Source: an uncultured Phycisphaerae bacterium (GTDB lineage Bacteria; Planctomycetota; Phycisphaerae; UBA1845; Fen-1342). Taken from it: 64,000 bases of DNA. Made by a program: the position numbers and the translations under genes. Under the pieces are notes generated by a model. That model did no database searches, had not been told where the DNA came from, and saw only the letters and a list, made by a program, of their open reading frames with translations. The DNA lies in assembly GCA_937928595.1 (NCBI GenBank), contig CALGJV010000013.1:124001-188000 (forward strand), in the 5' to 3' direction. How positions within the stretch are numbered: the stretch's first letter is position 1; each line of letters starts with the position of its first letter. Shown here one piece after another: positions 41,497 to 50,299 of this stretch.

Positions 41497-42870
41497 ATGT
41501 TGAAGACCGAACACAAGATCGGGATCGTCGTGGGCCTGCTGCTCGTCGGCGGCGCCGTCGTCTTCACGGTGGACCAGGCGCGCAAGAGTCCCAAGAAGGT
41601 GTCCGAGGTGGCCCAGTTCGACGGCCCCGGGGTCAGCGGCACGCCCGCTCCAAAACCGCCGCCCGCGTCGCCGGGCGGGGCGGCCGCGCCGCGCGACGCG
41701 GCCAATCGCCTTGATCGCCCGGCCCCCGTCCGACCGGACACCGGCAGCGCTCCGCCGCCCGGGCCGCCCCCGAGCGGCGCCGGGGCCGCCACCCGGCCGG
41801 CCGTCGGGAACATGCCGCCGCTCGACCTCGCGGCGGTCCTCCGCGAGAAGACCGGCCTGACCGGCAACCGGGTGCAGACGCCCGCGCCTCCGCCGCCGGG
41901 ACCGGAAGCGACACTGCCCGCCGCGGGCGGGTCCGTGCCGGCTCCGGGCGACAGCGGCGCGCTTCGTGCCTCCGCGCCGAGCGGCACAACGGAGCGTCCC
42001 GCGTCTCCCTCCGGCGGCACGCCGCCTTCAGGGCCCGACACCGGCAGCCGCCTGGACATGACGCCGCCGAAGAGTGCCGCACCGAGGCCGCCGACGCCGG
42101 TCGGCGGCACTCCGCCGGGCGACGGAGCCCCGGTCGCGGCGGCCCGCAGGCATGTCGTGGAGGAAGGCGATTCGCTCTGGGCGCTCGCCGAGCAGTACTA
42201 CGGCGACGGGAAGTACTATGTGAAGATCGCGGCGGCCAACAAGCTGACCAATCCCGATGTTCTGACGGCCGGCACTGAGCTCGTCATCCCGCCCAAGGAC
42301 GAGCCGACGCCGCGTCCGGGGACGGAGCGGCCGCGAAGCGAACCGCAGGCCGGTGATGCAAGGGCCGCGGCGCCCGACACTGGGAAGGCAAGCGGTGAAG
42401 TGATCAAGCCGGCCGCCGGCAGTCGGCCCGGGGCCGACACGGCATCGCCAGACGCGACCACCAAGCCGCCGCCGAGGGACGTCAGCGCGAAGGCGCCCGC
42501 CGGCGCGAAGCCGGCCGAGAACCGTGGCGCGGCGAACAACGGCGCCAACGGTTCCAAGCCCCCGGCGAAGGACAAGGCCGCCGACGCGAAGGGCAAGCCG
42601 ACCGCCGCCGCGAACGGCACGGGAAAGAACGGTGCCGCCGCGACGCGGGCGGACTCGGCCCCGGTCGACAAGGACAAGCCCGCCGCGACGGGCAAGACGA
42701 GGCCCCGCCGCACGCACATCGTCGCCAAGGGTGAGACGCTGCGAACGATTGCCCGCACCGAGCTCAAAAACGAAGATCTCTGGCGCAAGATCTACGAGCT
42801 CAACAAGAGCCGGATCAAGAACCCGAACGTTCTGCCCGTCGGGCTGGTGCTGGTTCTGCCGGAGCCGTAG
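41497..42870 (+). CDS. Membrane-anchored protein with two LysM domains
   Basis: 457 residues; ATG at 41497 after GAGGCGGAGCC. An N-terminal transmembrane helix (IGIVVGLLLVGGAVVFTV) is followed by a long Pro/Ala/Lys-rich disordered region with two LysM domains: about 218-266 (HVVEEGDSLWALAEQYYGDG) and about 405-457 (HIVAKGETLRTIARTELKNE). LysM binds peptidoglycan or related glycans, so the protein probably bridges inner membrane and cell wall. It follows secDF by about 100 bp on the same strand. No enzymatic domain. Confidence 0.88.
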   Translation: MLKTEHKIGIVVGLLLVGGAVVFTVDQARKSPKKVSEVAQFDGPGVSGTPAPKPPPASPGGAAAPRDAANRLDRPAPVRPDTGSAPPPGPPPSGAGAATRPAVGNMPPLDLAAVLREKTGLTGNRVQTPAPPPPGPEATLPAAGGSVPAPGDSGALRASAPSGTTERPASPSGGTPPSGPDTGSRLDMTPPKSAAPRPPTPVGGTPPGDGAPVAAARRHVVEEGDSLWALAEQYYGDGKYYVKIAAANKLTNPDVLTAGTELVIPPKDEPTPRPGTERPRSEPQAGDARAAAPDTGKASGEVIKPAAGSRPGADTASPDATTKPPPRDVSAKAPAGAKPAENRGAANNGANGSKPPAKDKAADAKGKPTAAANGTGKNGAAATRADSAPVDKDKPAATGKTRPRRTHIVAKGETLRTIARTELKNEDLWRKIYELNKSRIKNPNVLPVGLVLVLPEP

Positions 42871-42901
42871 GGCGCGCGTTTGCGCGGTCGCCGGTCGCCG
42901 G

Positions 42902-43834
42902 TCACGCGCCCGTCAGAAGGCGACACGCCACTTCGTAGCGCTCGCGCGTCTTCGCGATGATCTCCTCGGGCAACGGCGGCGGGGGGGGCTGCTTGTTCCA
43001 GTTGAGCGACTCGAGGTAGTCCCGCAGGAACTGCTTGTCGAAGCTGGGCTGGTCCTGGCCGAGGCGGTACTGGTCCGCGGGCCAGAACCGGGATGAATCG
43101 GGGGTCAGGACTTCGTCGGCCAGCAGCAACTCACCGTTGCACAGCCCGAATTCGAACTTCGTATCGGCGATGATGATCCCGCGCCGTTCGGCATGGGCCG
43201 CCGCCTGCCGGTACAGCTCGAGCGCGCGGCTCCGCACTCGCTCCAGCAACTCGCGCGCGTTCTGCGTCGTGCCGCGCTTGGTGGCGAGGAAGCGGTTCAC
43301 GATGCCGACGGCATCCTCGAAGGACACGGCCTCGTCGTGGCCGACCTCCGCCTTCGTCGAGGGCGTAAACAGCGGCTCGGGCAGCTTCGCGGCTTTCTGA
43401 AGTCCGGGCGGCAAGCGCAGCCCGCTGACGGTGCCGGTGGCCTGGTACTCCTTCCACCCACTGCCCACCAGGTACCCGCGGACAATGCACTCGATCGGCA
43501 GAATATCGACGCGCTTCACGACCATCGCCCGGCCGACGAGCTGGTCGATGAACGGGGCGTAGCCTTCCGGCACCTGCTCGTCCGTGACGACGTAATCGAG
43601 GTGGTGCGGCGTGCAGGCCGGCAGCGTGCGGAGCCAGTACTCCGACATGCGCGTCAGCAGGATGCCCTTGCCCGGCACGGGCTGGTTCATCACGACGTCG
43701 AACGCCGAGATGCGGTCTGTCGCCACGATGAGCAGGCGCGCGCCCGCACGGTACACGTCGCGGACCTTGCCGCGGCGGACGAGCTCGGGGAGGTCGGTCT
43801 TGAAGACGGGCGAGAAAGACGAAGGGCTGTTCAT
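42902..43834 (-). CDS. purC: Phosphoribosylaminoimidazole-succinocarboxamide synthase
   Basis: Joins CAIR and aspartate with ATP in purine synthesis. 310 residues; ATG at 43834 with CAGGAG upstream. SAICAR synthetase motifs: GKVRDVYRAG, ATDRISAFDVVMNQPVPGKG, IECIVRGYLVGSGWKEYQ, IIADTKFEFGL, LADEVLTPDSSRFWP, FDKQFLRDYLE. The length matches the longer bacterial/yeast-like form. Its start overlaps the stop of the upstream secreted-protein gene by 4 bp, so the two are co-transcribed. Confidence 0.95.
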   Translation of the reverse strand: MNSPSSFSPVFKTDLPELVRRGKVRDVYRAGARLLIVATDRISAFDVVMNQPVPGKGILLTRMSEYWLRTLPACTPHHLDYVVTDEQVPEGYAPFIDQLVGRAMVVKRVDILPIECIVRGYLVGSGWKEYQATGTVSGLRLPPGLQKAAKLPEPLFTPSTKAEVGHDEAVSFEDAVGIVNRFLATKRGTTQNARELLERVRSRALELYRQAAAHAERRGIIIADTKFEFGLCNGELLLADEVLTPDSSRFWPADQYRLGQDQPSFDKQFLRDYLESLNWNKQPPPPPLPEEIIAKTRERYEVACRLLTGA

Positions 43835-44757
43835 GGCCGGGACTCCTGGGGCTCGGGTGGTGCTGCCGACGTACGCGCCGGTTGCGAGCTCGGGCCGGGC
43901 TCCCCCTCCGTCGGCGCCGCGTTGCCTCCCGGCGGCGCGGTGTAGCCGCGCAGTGCCAGGACGCGCGCGGCCAGGCGGGTCAGGGCGTCGTGCAGCTCGG
44001 TCAGGCGCCGGCGCTCGTCCCGCTCTCCGGCCAGAGCCGGATCGTGCCGCAGGCGGGCCTTGATCATCGCGGCACATCGGCCCGCGGCCGCCACGAGGCG
44101 GCGCGCGTCCGGCCGCACTTCGGCGTATTCCTCCGCGTGGGTCAGCCAGGCGGCGAGCGGGCGGCCGTCGAACGCGGATTCCAGCAGGGCGGCCTGCTCC
44201 GCCGCGAGGCGGCGGCCCAGCGCGGCGCGCTCGTACGCGGTTACGTAGCTCAGGCGGAACGTGCGGCCGCCGTCGGCCTGCGCCGCTACCCGCAGCCGCG
44301 TCTGGGCCAGCAGGTCGTCCAGCGCCGTGCCCCGGGCCTGGAGCGCGAGCTGCTCCAGTTCCGCCAGTTGCGGCGGCCGGGCGGCCAGCACCGCCCGCTG
44401 AAGCGCCCGCAGCGCCGCGAGCCAGTCCTCATCGTCGAGCAGCTCGAAGCCTTCCCGCACGATTTGCAGCAGGTCCGCGGTGGAGCGCGCCTCGCCCGCG
44501 TCGGCCGACGCGTCGTCTTCCACCACGGTCGGGGCCGGCGTCGCCGCCGTCAGTTCGACGCGAGCCACAAGCGCGGCCGGGAACGTCCGGAGGACGCCGG
44601 AAGTCGTCCCGGGCACCTGGATGCGGAACACGACGTGCTGGTCCGTGCGGGAGACCAGGTCGCCGGTATGGCGGGTTCCGTCGCGCAGGTACAGAATGTC
44701 CGCGTGGATGGCGGCCGGGCAGGCCAGGATCAGTGTGACGAGGAACCGCGCGTGCAT
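43831..44757 (-). CDS. Secreted hypothetical protein, planctomycete DILYLRDGTRHTG type
   Basis: 308 residues from the ATG at 44757. Signal peptide MHARFLVTLILACPAAIHA, then DILYLRDGTRHTGDLVSRTD, a short beta module that opens many planctomycete secreted proteins. The middle is an Ala/Leu/Arg-rich helical domain with TPR-like periodicity (LLQIVREGFELLDDEDWLAALRALQR); the tail is Pro-rich. Translationally coupled to purC, which has no obvious functional link. A good promoter lies at 44800-44827. Function unknown. Confidence 0.8.
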   Translation of the reverse strand: MHARFLVTLILACPAAIHADILYLRDGTRHTGDLVSRTDQHVVFRIQVPGTTSGVLRTFPAALVARVELTAATPAPTVVEDDASADAGEARSTADLLQIVREGFELLDDEDWLAALRALQRAVLAARPPQLAELEQLALQARGTALDDLLAQTRLRVAAQADGGRTFRLSYVTAYERAALGRRLAAEQAALLESAFDGRPLAAWLTHAEEYAEVRPDARRLVAAAGRCAAMIKARLRHDPALAGERDERRRLTELHDALTRLAARVLALRGYTAPPGGNAAPTEGEPGPSSQPARTSAAPPEPQESRP

Positions 44758-44799
44758 CAGGACTACCAGCGGCCGCACCAACCCGCGAGCGGCTGGCGG

Positions 44800-44827
44800 A
44801 TTATACGATGAGCGTTGGACCATACAA
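44800..44827 (-). promoter_or_regulatory. Promoter of the secreted-protein/purC operon
   Basis: Minus strand TTGTAT (44822-44827), 16-bp spacer, perfect TATAAT (44800-44805). It overlaps the first codons of the divergent oxidoreductase gene, so the two transcripts may interfere. Confidence 0.55.
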
Positions 44828-45842
44828 CGAGCGCGGCACGCCCGGCATCCTGCGCGTCGCGGTCGTCGGCTCCGGCGAGCGGCTCGAGGCCGTGCTCGCC
44901 GCGGTCCGCGGCACCGGCCAGATTGAGGTGGTCGGACAGGCGGGCATGCCCGCCGGCGGCGGGCTGCCCGGCTTGCCGTGGTTCGACGACCCGCGGGCGC
45001 TGCTGGCGGCGCCGGAAGTGCAAGCGATCCTGCTGGCGGGCTCGACACGCCGTGACGCAGAGCACGCCCAACTCGCGGCCGAGCGGAACCTGCCGTTGTG
45101 GCGGCTCCCGCCGGCGGGGCGCTCCTTCGCCGAAGCCGCCGAGGCCGCCGCGCGGGTTCGCAAGGTGGCGGCGGTGCGGCGCGTGGCGTCCTGGTGGGAA
45201 CACGTGTTCGAGCACGTGTGGCGGGAACTGGCGTTTCCGCCGGATTTTCGGCCGCTCCTGTCGGAGCTGCGGCTGAGCGTACGCGGCCCGGTGCAGCAGT
45301 CGTGGCGCGCCAGTTTGGCCGAGGCCGGCGGCGGCGTGCTCGCGACCGACGGGTACGGGCTGCTCGAAGCGCTCGTGGCCCTGCGCGGCCTGCCCGAGAG
45401 CGTCGTGGCGGCCGCCGGCCGCCTGCGGGCCACCAGCGCCGCCCGCGAAACCGAGGACACGGTCGTGGCGGTGCTGCGCTACACGGGCGGCGGCCATGCC
45501 GTCCTGCGCATGGGTTGGGACCTTCCGCCGGGCGAGCGGACGCTCATCCACCACGGCGCCGCCGCCAGCGTGACGCTCACCGACGATGTCGTGACGGTCG
45601 CCGACGCGGAGGGTCTCACGATCGACGCGCGGCCGCTGCCCTCGGAGTGGCTGCCGAGCGAGCTGGTGCGGTTCGTGCACTTCGTGCGGGGCGACGCCCG
45701 CGACCAGGCGGCTGCGCCGCTCGAGCGCCACCTCGCGGTGAGCGCGCTGCTCGACGCGCTCTACCTCTCCGCCCGCACGGGTCACCCCGAATCGCCGCAC
45801 AAGTTCTACGCGACTGCGGGCTGGCCGGAGCCGCGGCCGTGA
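44808..45842 (+). CDS. Gfo/Idh/MocA-type oxidoreductase
   Basis: 344 residues. N-terminal Rossmann segment ILRVAVVGSGERLEAVLAAV, then EVQAILLAGSTRRDAEHAQL in the place of the usual cofactor/substrate loop; a C-terminal alpha/beta domain follows (AGGGVLATDGYGLLEALVAL). The classical EKP motif is not evident (LPLWRLPPAG stands there), so catalysis is uncertain and the protein may be a divergent or non-enzymatic member. The ATG at 44808 has only GCGGA upstream. Its stop overlaps the GTG of the next gene (GTGA), which suggests joint expression. Confidence 0.75.
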   Translation: MSVGPYNERGTPGILRVAVVGSGERLEAVLAAVRGTGQIEVVGQAGMPAGGGLPGLPWFDDPRALLAAPEVQAILLAGSTRRDAEHAQLAAERNLPLWRLPPAGRSFAEAAEAAARVRKVAAVRRVASWWEHVFEHVWRELAFPPDFRPLLSELRLSVRGPVQQSWRASLAEAGGGVLATDGYGLLEALVALRGLPESVVAAAGRLRATSAARETEDTVVAVLRYTGGGHAVLRMGWDLPPGERTLIHHGAAASVTLTDDVVTVADAEGLTIDARPLPSEWLPSELVRFVHFVRGDARDQAAAPLERHLAVSALLDALYLSARTGHPESPHKFYATAGWPEPRP

Positions 45843-48679
45843 CGGCGTGCCGCCGGCGAAACGCTGCCGCGGTGTTGGGGGTCGCGGTCCTTTTGGGCGG
45901 CGCCGGTTGCATGGAGCCGAGCGCCCGCGGCGTGGCCGTTTGGGTGGTCGATGGGGACGAGGACATCTTGGCGGACACGCCGCCCAGCAGCGAGAACGAC
46001 GTCTTCTCAGCCGCGCGGGGACAGGTCCGGCTGCGAGCGGCCCTGAACGAGGTCGTGTCGCTGCAGGTTGCGTTGCGGACCTCGGCACCGCCGGCCGGGC
46101 CGTTCGACGTGCGGGTCGCGGATCTGGCCGGCCCGGGCGAGCGGCTGTCCAGCGATGCGGTCGTAAGCCGGTACCGCGTGCAGTACACGAAGGTGGCGCG
46201 GTTTCGCAGTTGGTACCCGGCGCACACCGGGCGGCCGGCTGTGTCCGGGTACTTTCCGGACGTGCTCGTGCCGTGGGATGCTCCCCGCGGCGGCGGGCCC
46301 GTGCGGTTGGCGGAGGCCCGCAACGAACTGGTCTGGATCGATCTGGCCGTGCCACCGACCGCACGCCCGGGCGTGTACCGCGGCCGACTCGAGGTCCGGC
46401 ATGTCGCGGAGCGCCAACCGCAATTCGCCTGCGACCTGGTCCTCGAGGTGCTTCCGGTTGCGCTGCCGGGCCGCCACAGCCTGCCGGTCTTGTGCCGGGT
46501 CGATCCGGGCGATTTGCTCGCGATGCACCTGCGCTGGCCGCGGGCCCCGGCCGAGCAGCTCGTGCTCCTGCCGGAAGCACCGAGCCATCTGGCTGCGGTC
46601 GGGCTGGTCCGCGAGACGTTGGACCTGCTCCAGGCGCACCGCATGGATCCGCTGCTGTGGGCCTCTTTCCCGAAGTTTCAGGCCACCGACGACCGCCGCG
46701 TCGCCGTGGACTGGGCGGCGTACGACGCGCTGGTGGCGGGCTGGCTGGACGGCAGCGCGTTTCCCGACCGGGCCCCGGTGGAGTTCTGGCCGATCCCGGC
46801 GTCGCTCGACTACCCCGATGCCGCGCGAAACGGCGGAGTGGGGTCGCCGCGCTACGCCGGTCTGCTGGCGGCGTATCTCGCGGAGTGTCGCCGACACTTC
46901 GCCGAGCGGGGCTGGCTCGACCGGGCCGTGCTGCGGGTCTGTCCGCCCCAGCCGCTCAGCACGGGAAGCGTCGCCACGGTGCGCACGCTCACCGAGATCG
47001 TGCGGCGGAGCGAAGCGCCGCTGGCGGTGGTGGCCCACCTGCCGGCCCGCTCGCTGGCGGGCCTGGGCTGGGTCGGCGCGCCCGCCGTCGAGCTGCCGGA
47101 CGTGGCCGTGTGGGCGCCGCCCGCCATGTGGTTCGAACCGGCGGCGGTCTCCTCGGCTCGTCAACTCGGCCAGACCGCATGGCTGATGCCGGACCGCCCG
47201 CCGTACAGCGGCGCGCTGACGATCGAAGCGCCCGCGACGGACGCCCGCGTCCTGGCGTGGCAAGCGTATCGACTCGGCGCCTCGGCCCTCTGGATTGAGG
47301 ATGCCGCCCGGGCGTACAACCCCGACGACTCTGGCGACTGGTCGCGCCCGGGGGCCATGGACGGCCTCGTGCAACCGGCCGTGGACTACGGCATCCGGGA
47401 GCGGCCGCTCGCGACCCTCCGTCTCAAGCGGCTCCGCCGCGGGGTTCAGGATTACGAGCTGCTCCGTCTGTTGGAGGAGAACGGCCGGCGGCTGCTCGCG
47501 GAAAGCCTCGTGCAGCAGGTCGTGCGGTGGGCCGGCACGGACGCCTGCCGGGACAATCTGCTGAGCGGACGCGAGTCGGGCTGGTCCCTGGATCCGGCGG
47601 TGCTGCGGACCGCTCGGGAACTGATGCTGGCCGAATTGGCGGCGGCTCCCGGCGAGCCGCAGGCCGGCTCTGTGGCGGCGCACACGCGCTGGGCGCTGCT
47701 CATGAACCGGGCGGAGCGCGTCGCGGTCCGGGTCGAGGGCGTGCGTCTCACCCGCACCCCGGACGGACTCCGGGCCTATGTGCGGACGAGCGTGACCAAC
47801 ACCGCCAATCGAAGCCTCGCCGGCCGTTGGCGGCTCCCGGTCCCGCCGCCGGGATGGCGGCCGCCGGCGGAGGTGCCGGTGACAGCCGAGCCCGGCCAGC
47901 GGCAGGTCGGGCGGATGCTGGTGGACGTGAGCGGCCTCTCGTACAACACGGACGGGGTCTACCCGTTCGAACTGGCGCTGGACACGGCGGCTGTGGGCGC
48001 GTTCCCGGTCGCGGGGCGGCTGGCGGTGGCCGCGTGCCCGGTGCTGCCCCGGCCGCCGCGAGTTGATGGTCGGCTCGACGACTGGCCGCTGGCGTCGAGC
48101 AACTCGCTGGGGGATTTCCGGCTGGCGTACAGCCCGGGGGAGCCGACGGGGCTCGCGTTGCCGGCAACGCTCCCGACGCAGGCTTTCGTGGGTATGGACG
48201 CGACGACGCTGTACGTCGGCGTGCGGTGCGGGCTGCGGGCGGGCGAGCCGCCGGTCTGGCAGCCTGACAACGAGATTCCGGTGGACGGCGCCATGCCCTG
48301 GGGGCAGGACATGGTCGAAATCCTGATCGATCCGCGGGATGTCCCGGAGGGCACGAGCGCCGACGTGTACTGTCTGCAGATCAAACCGAGCGGGCTCACG
48401 GTAACGCGGCGCGGTTGCTACACCGAGCCGCCGATGGGCCGCTTCGAAACTTGGGTTTGCCGGCCGCGGGTCGCGGTGCAGGTGACTCCGGAAGCGTGGA
48501 CGGTCGAGCTGGCGCTGCCGCTGGCGGCGCTGGGGCCGGAGGCTCGCCGCCAGGCCGTGTGGGGCTTCAACGTCACGCGCCTCGACGCCCGCCGCGGCGA
48601 GTACGCGTCGTGGTCGGGCGCGCGGGGCTTTCTGTACACCCCGCACGCACTGGGCAACCTGCTGCTGCTGTGGCCGTGA
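45839..48679 (+). CDS. Secreted DUF4091 / CBM9-like protein, possible carbohydrate-active enzyme
   Basis: 946 residues from the GTG at 45839 (GGAG eight bases upstream). N-terminus AAVLGVAVLLGGAGCMEP looks like a lipoprotein signal, though the lipobox GAGC is imperfect. Residues about 40-200 are beta-rich; about 200-640 look like a TIM-barrel glycosidase ending in the DUF4091 region (ALWIEDAARAYNPDDSGDW, LRRGVQDYELLRLLEENGRR). The C-terminal ~220 residues match a CBM9/DOMON-like fold (RVDGRLDDWPLASS, FVGMDATTLYVGVRC, DMVEILIDPRDVPEG). Likely acts on a glycan outside the cytoplasm; the catalytic residues cannot be assigned. Confidence 0.8.
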   Translation: MTACRRRNAAAVLGVAVLLGGAGCMEPSARGVAVWVVDGDEDILADTPPSSENDVFSAARGQVRLRAALNEVVSLQVALRTSAPPAGPFDVRVADLAGPGERLSSDAVVSRYRVQYTKVARFRSWYPAHTGRPAVSGYFPDVLVPWDAPRGGGPVRLAEARNELVWIDLAVPPTARPGVYRGRLEVRHVAERQPQFACDLVLEVLPVALPGRHSLPVLCRVDPGDLLAMHLRWPRAPAEQLVLLPEAPSHLAAVGLVRETLDLLQAHRMDPLLWASFPKFQATDDRRVAVDWAAYDALVAGWLDGSAFPDRAPVEFWPIPASLDYPDAARNGGVGSPRYAGLLAAYLAECRRHFAERGWLDRAVLRVCPPQPLSTGSVATVRTLTEIVRRSEAPLAVVAHLPARSLAGLGWVGAPAVELPDVAVWAPPAMWFEPAAVSSARQLGQTAWLMPDRPPYSGALTIEAPATDARVLAWQAYRLGASALWIEDAARAYNPDDSGDWSRPGAMDGLVQPAVDYGIRERPLATLRLKRLRRGVQDYELLRLLEENGRRLLAESLVQQVVRWAGTDACRDNLLSGRESGWSLDPAVLRTARELMLAELAAAPGEPQAGSVAAHTRWALLMNRAERVAVRVEGVRLTRTPDGLRAYVRTSVTNTANRSLAGRWRLPVPPPGWRPPAEVPVTAEPGQRQVGRMLVDVSGLSYNTDGVYPFELALDTAAVGAFPVAGRLAVAACPVLPRPPRVDGRLDDWPLASSNSLGDFRLAYSPGEPTGLALPATLPTQAFVGMDATTLYVGVRCGLRAGEPPVWQPDNEIPVDGAMPWGQDMVEILIDPRDVPEGTSADVYCLQIKPSGLTVTRRGCYTEPPMGRFETWVCRPRVAVQVTPEAWTVELALPLAALGPEARRQAVWGFNVTRLDARRGEYASWSGARGFLYTPHALGNLLLLWP

Positions 48680-48728
48680 AAATCACACGGCGCGCGGGGT
48701 TCTTTCGCCGCCGGGCGGAGGTGCTACC

Positions 48729-48797
48729 ATGCCCGACACCGGCTCGTCGGCGCTGCGTGGCGGCCCGGCGCGGACGGGCGCGCAAGGGACCGGATGA
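48729..48797 (+). CDS. Possible 22-residue leader ORF coupled to cydA
   Basis: An ATG at 48729 with GGAGG seven bases upstream opens MPDTGSSALRGGPARTGAQG-TG and stops at TGA 48795-48797, overlapping the cydA start (ATGA). The ribosome site is better than that of cydA itself (AAGGGA). The peptide is low in complexity, so it may work only through translational coupling. It could also be a chance ORF. Confidence 0.35.
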   Translation: MPDTGSSALRGGPARTGAQGTG

Positions 48798-50272
48798 TGA
48801 ACCTCGATGCGGTCTTCCTCGCACGACTCCAGTTCGCCTTCACCGTCGGCTTCCACTACCTGTTTCCGCCCCTGACCATCGGCCTCGGTCTGCTGATGGT
48901 CATCATGGAAGGCCGCTTCCTGCGGACCGGCGACTACCAGTACGAGGCGATGGCCAAGTTCTGGACGAAGATCTTCGGTCTGATCTTCGCGATGGGCGTG
49001 GCCACCGGCATCGTCATGGAGTTCCAGTTCGGCACCAACTGGGCCAGCTACTCGCGCTACGTCGGCGACATTTTCGGCGCCGCCCTCGCGGCCGAGGGCA
49101 TCTTCGCGTTCTTCCTCGAGTCCGGCTTCCTGGCCGTGCTCGTCTTCGGCTGGGACAAGGTTTCGCCGCGGATGCACTTCTTCGCGACGCTGATGGTCTC
49201 GCTCGGTTCGATCTTCTCGGCCGTTTGGATCATCGTGGCCAACTCCTGGCAGCAAACGCCGGCCGGGTTCGAGCTGGCACACCAGACGCTGGCCGACGGC
49301 AGCGTGCTCACCGTCGCCCGGCTCACGGACTTCTGGGCGGCGGTCTTCAACCGCTCGACCTTGCACCGTCTCGGCCACGTGCTCGTCGGGGCGATGATCG
49401 CGGGCGGGTTCCTCGTGCTGAGCGTCTCAAGTTACTACCTGCTCAAGGGACGGCACGTCGACTTCGCGCGTCGGAGCATCCGCATTGCGCTGCCGTTCAC
49501 GCTGGTTTTCTGTCTGCTGGCGCTGGTCACCGGCGACTTTCAGGGCCGCAACGTCGCTCGTTGGCAGCCCGCCAAGCTCGCGGCCATGGAGGGGCTGTAC
49601 CGCACGCAGGCGCACGCTCCGCTGCACCTGTTCGGCCTGCCTGATGACGCCGCGCAGACGGTCAAGTACGGCGTTGCCATCCCGGGGCTGCTGAGCTACA
49701 TGGTCCACTTCGACGCCGCGCAGCCGGTCACCGGGCTCGACGCGTTCCCGCCCGAAGACCGCCCGCCGGTCGGCCTCACCTTCCAGTCGTTCCACCTGAT
49801 GGTGGCGCTCGGGATGTTCATGATCCTGCTGACGCTGGTGGGCACGGTGCTGCTGCGGCGCGACCGGCTTTTCGGGCAGCGCTGGCTGCTGCGGCTGCTC
49901 GTCGTCGCGATCGTAGCGCCCATGGCCGCCAACCAGCTCGGCTGGATCGCCGCTGAGGTCGGCCGCCAGCCCTGGATTGTCTACCCCAATCCCGACGTTC
50001 CGGGCAGCGGGCTGCGCACGACCGAGGCCAGCTCGCGCGCCGTCGACGCCGCCGAGGTGCTGTCCTCGATGATCCTCATGGGGATCGTCTACGCCGCCCT
50101 GCTGGTGACCTGGCTGTACGTGCTGGACAAGAAGATCAAGGCCGGGCCCGAGTCGCCCGAGGAGCTCGCGGCCGCGGCCGCGCGGCGCACCGGGGGCTGG
50201 GTGCAGGCCGCGACGGTCCTGCCGGGACGCGCAGATTCGTTGACGGACGCGCCGCCGCGCGAGCGGCGCTAG
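48794..50272 (+). CDS. cydA: Cytochrome bd ubiquinol oxidase subunit I
   Basis: Membrane quinol oxidase subunit that reduces O2 to water with high affinity; 492 residues, or 491 from the ATG at 48797. Recognised by LQFAFTVGFHYLFPPLTIGL with the heme ligand His, GRFLRTGDYQYEAMAKFWTK, LESGFLAVLVFGWDKVSPR, RLGHVLVGAMIAGGF, and GWIAAEVGRQPWIVYP. The loop before GRQPW is short, so this is the short Q-loop type. cydB follows in the same direction. No FNR box upstream despite its low-oxygen role. Confidence 0.95.
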   Translation: MMNLDAVFLARLQFAFTVGFHYLFPPLTIGLGLLMVIMEGRFLRTGDYQYEAMAKFWTKIFGLIFAMGVATGIVMEFQFGTNWASYSRYVGDIFGAALAAEGIFAFFLESGFLAVLVFGWDKVSPRMHFFATLMVSLGSIFSAVWIIVANSWQQTPAGFELAHQTLADGSVLTVARLTDFWAAVFNRSTLHRLGHVLVGAMIAGGFLVLSVSSYYLLKGRHVDFARRSIRIALPFTLVFCLLALVTGDFQGRNVARWQPAKLAAMEGLYRTQAHAPLHLFGLPDDAAQTVKYGVAIPGLLSYMVHFDAAQPVTGLDAFPPEDRPPVGLTFQSFHLMVALGMFMILLTLVGTVLLRRDRLFGQRWLLRLLVVAIVAPMAANQLGWIAAEVGRQPWIVYPNPDVPGSGLRTTEASSRAVDAAEVLSSMILMGIVYAALLVTWLYVLDKKIKAGPESPEELAAAAARRTGGWVQAATVLPGRADSLTDAPPRERR

Positions 50273-50299
50273 GCCCGCGTGGGTGTGGAGCTGCCGCCG

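Noticed and set aside
48680-48793. FNR box upstream of cydA
   Set aside because: No TTGAT-N4-ATCAA-like palindrome is present, so cydAB was not added to the proposed regulon.
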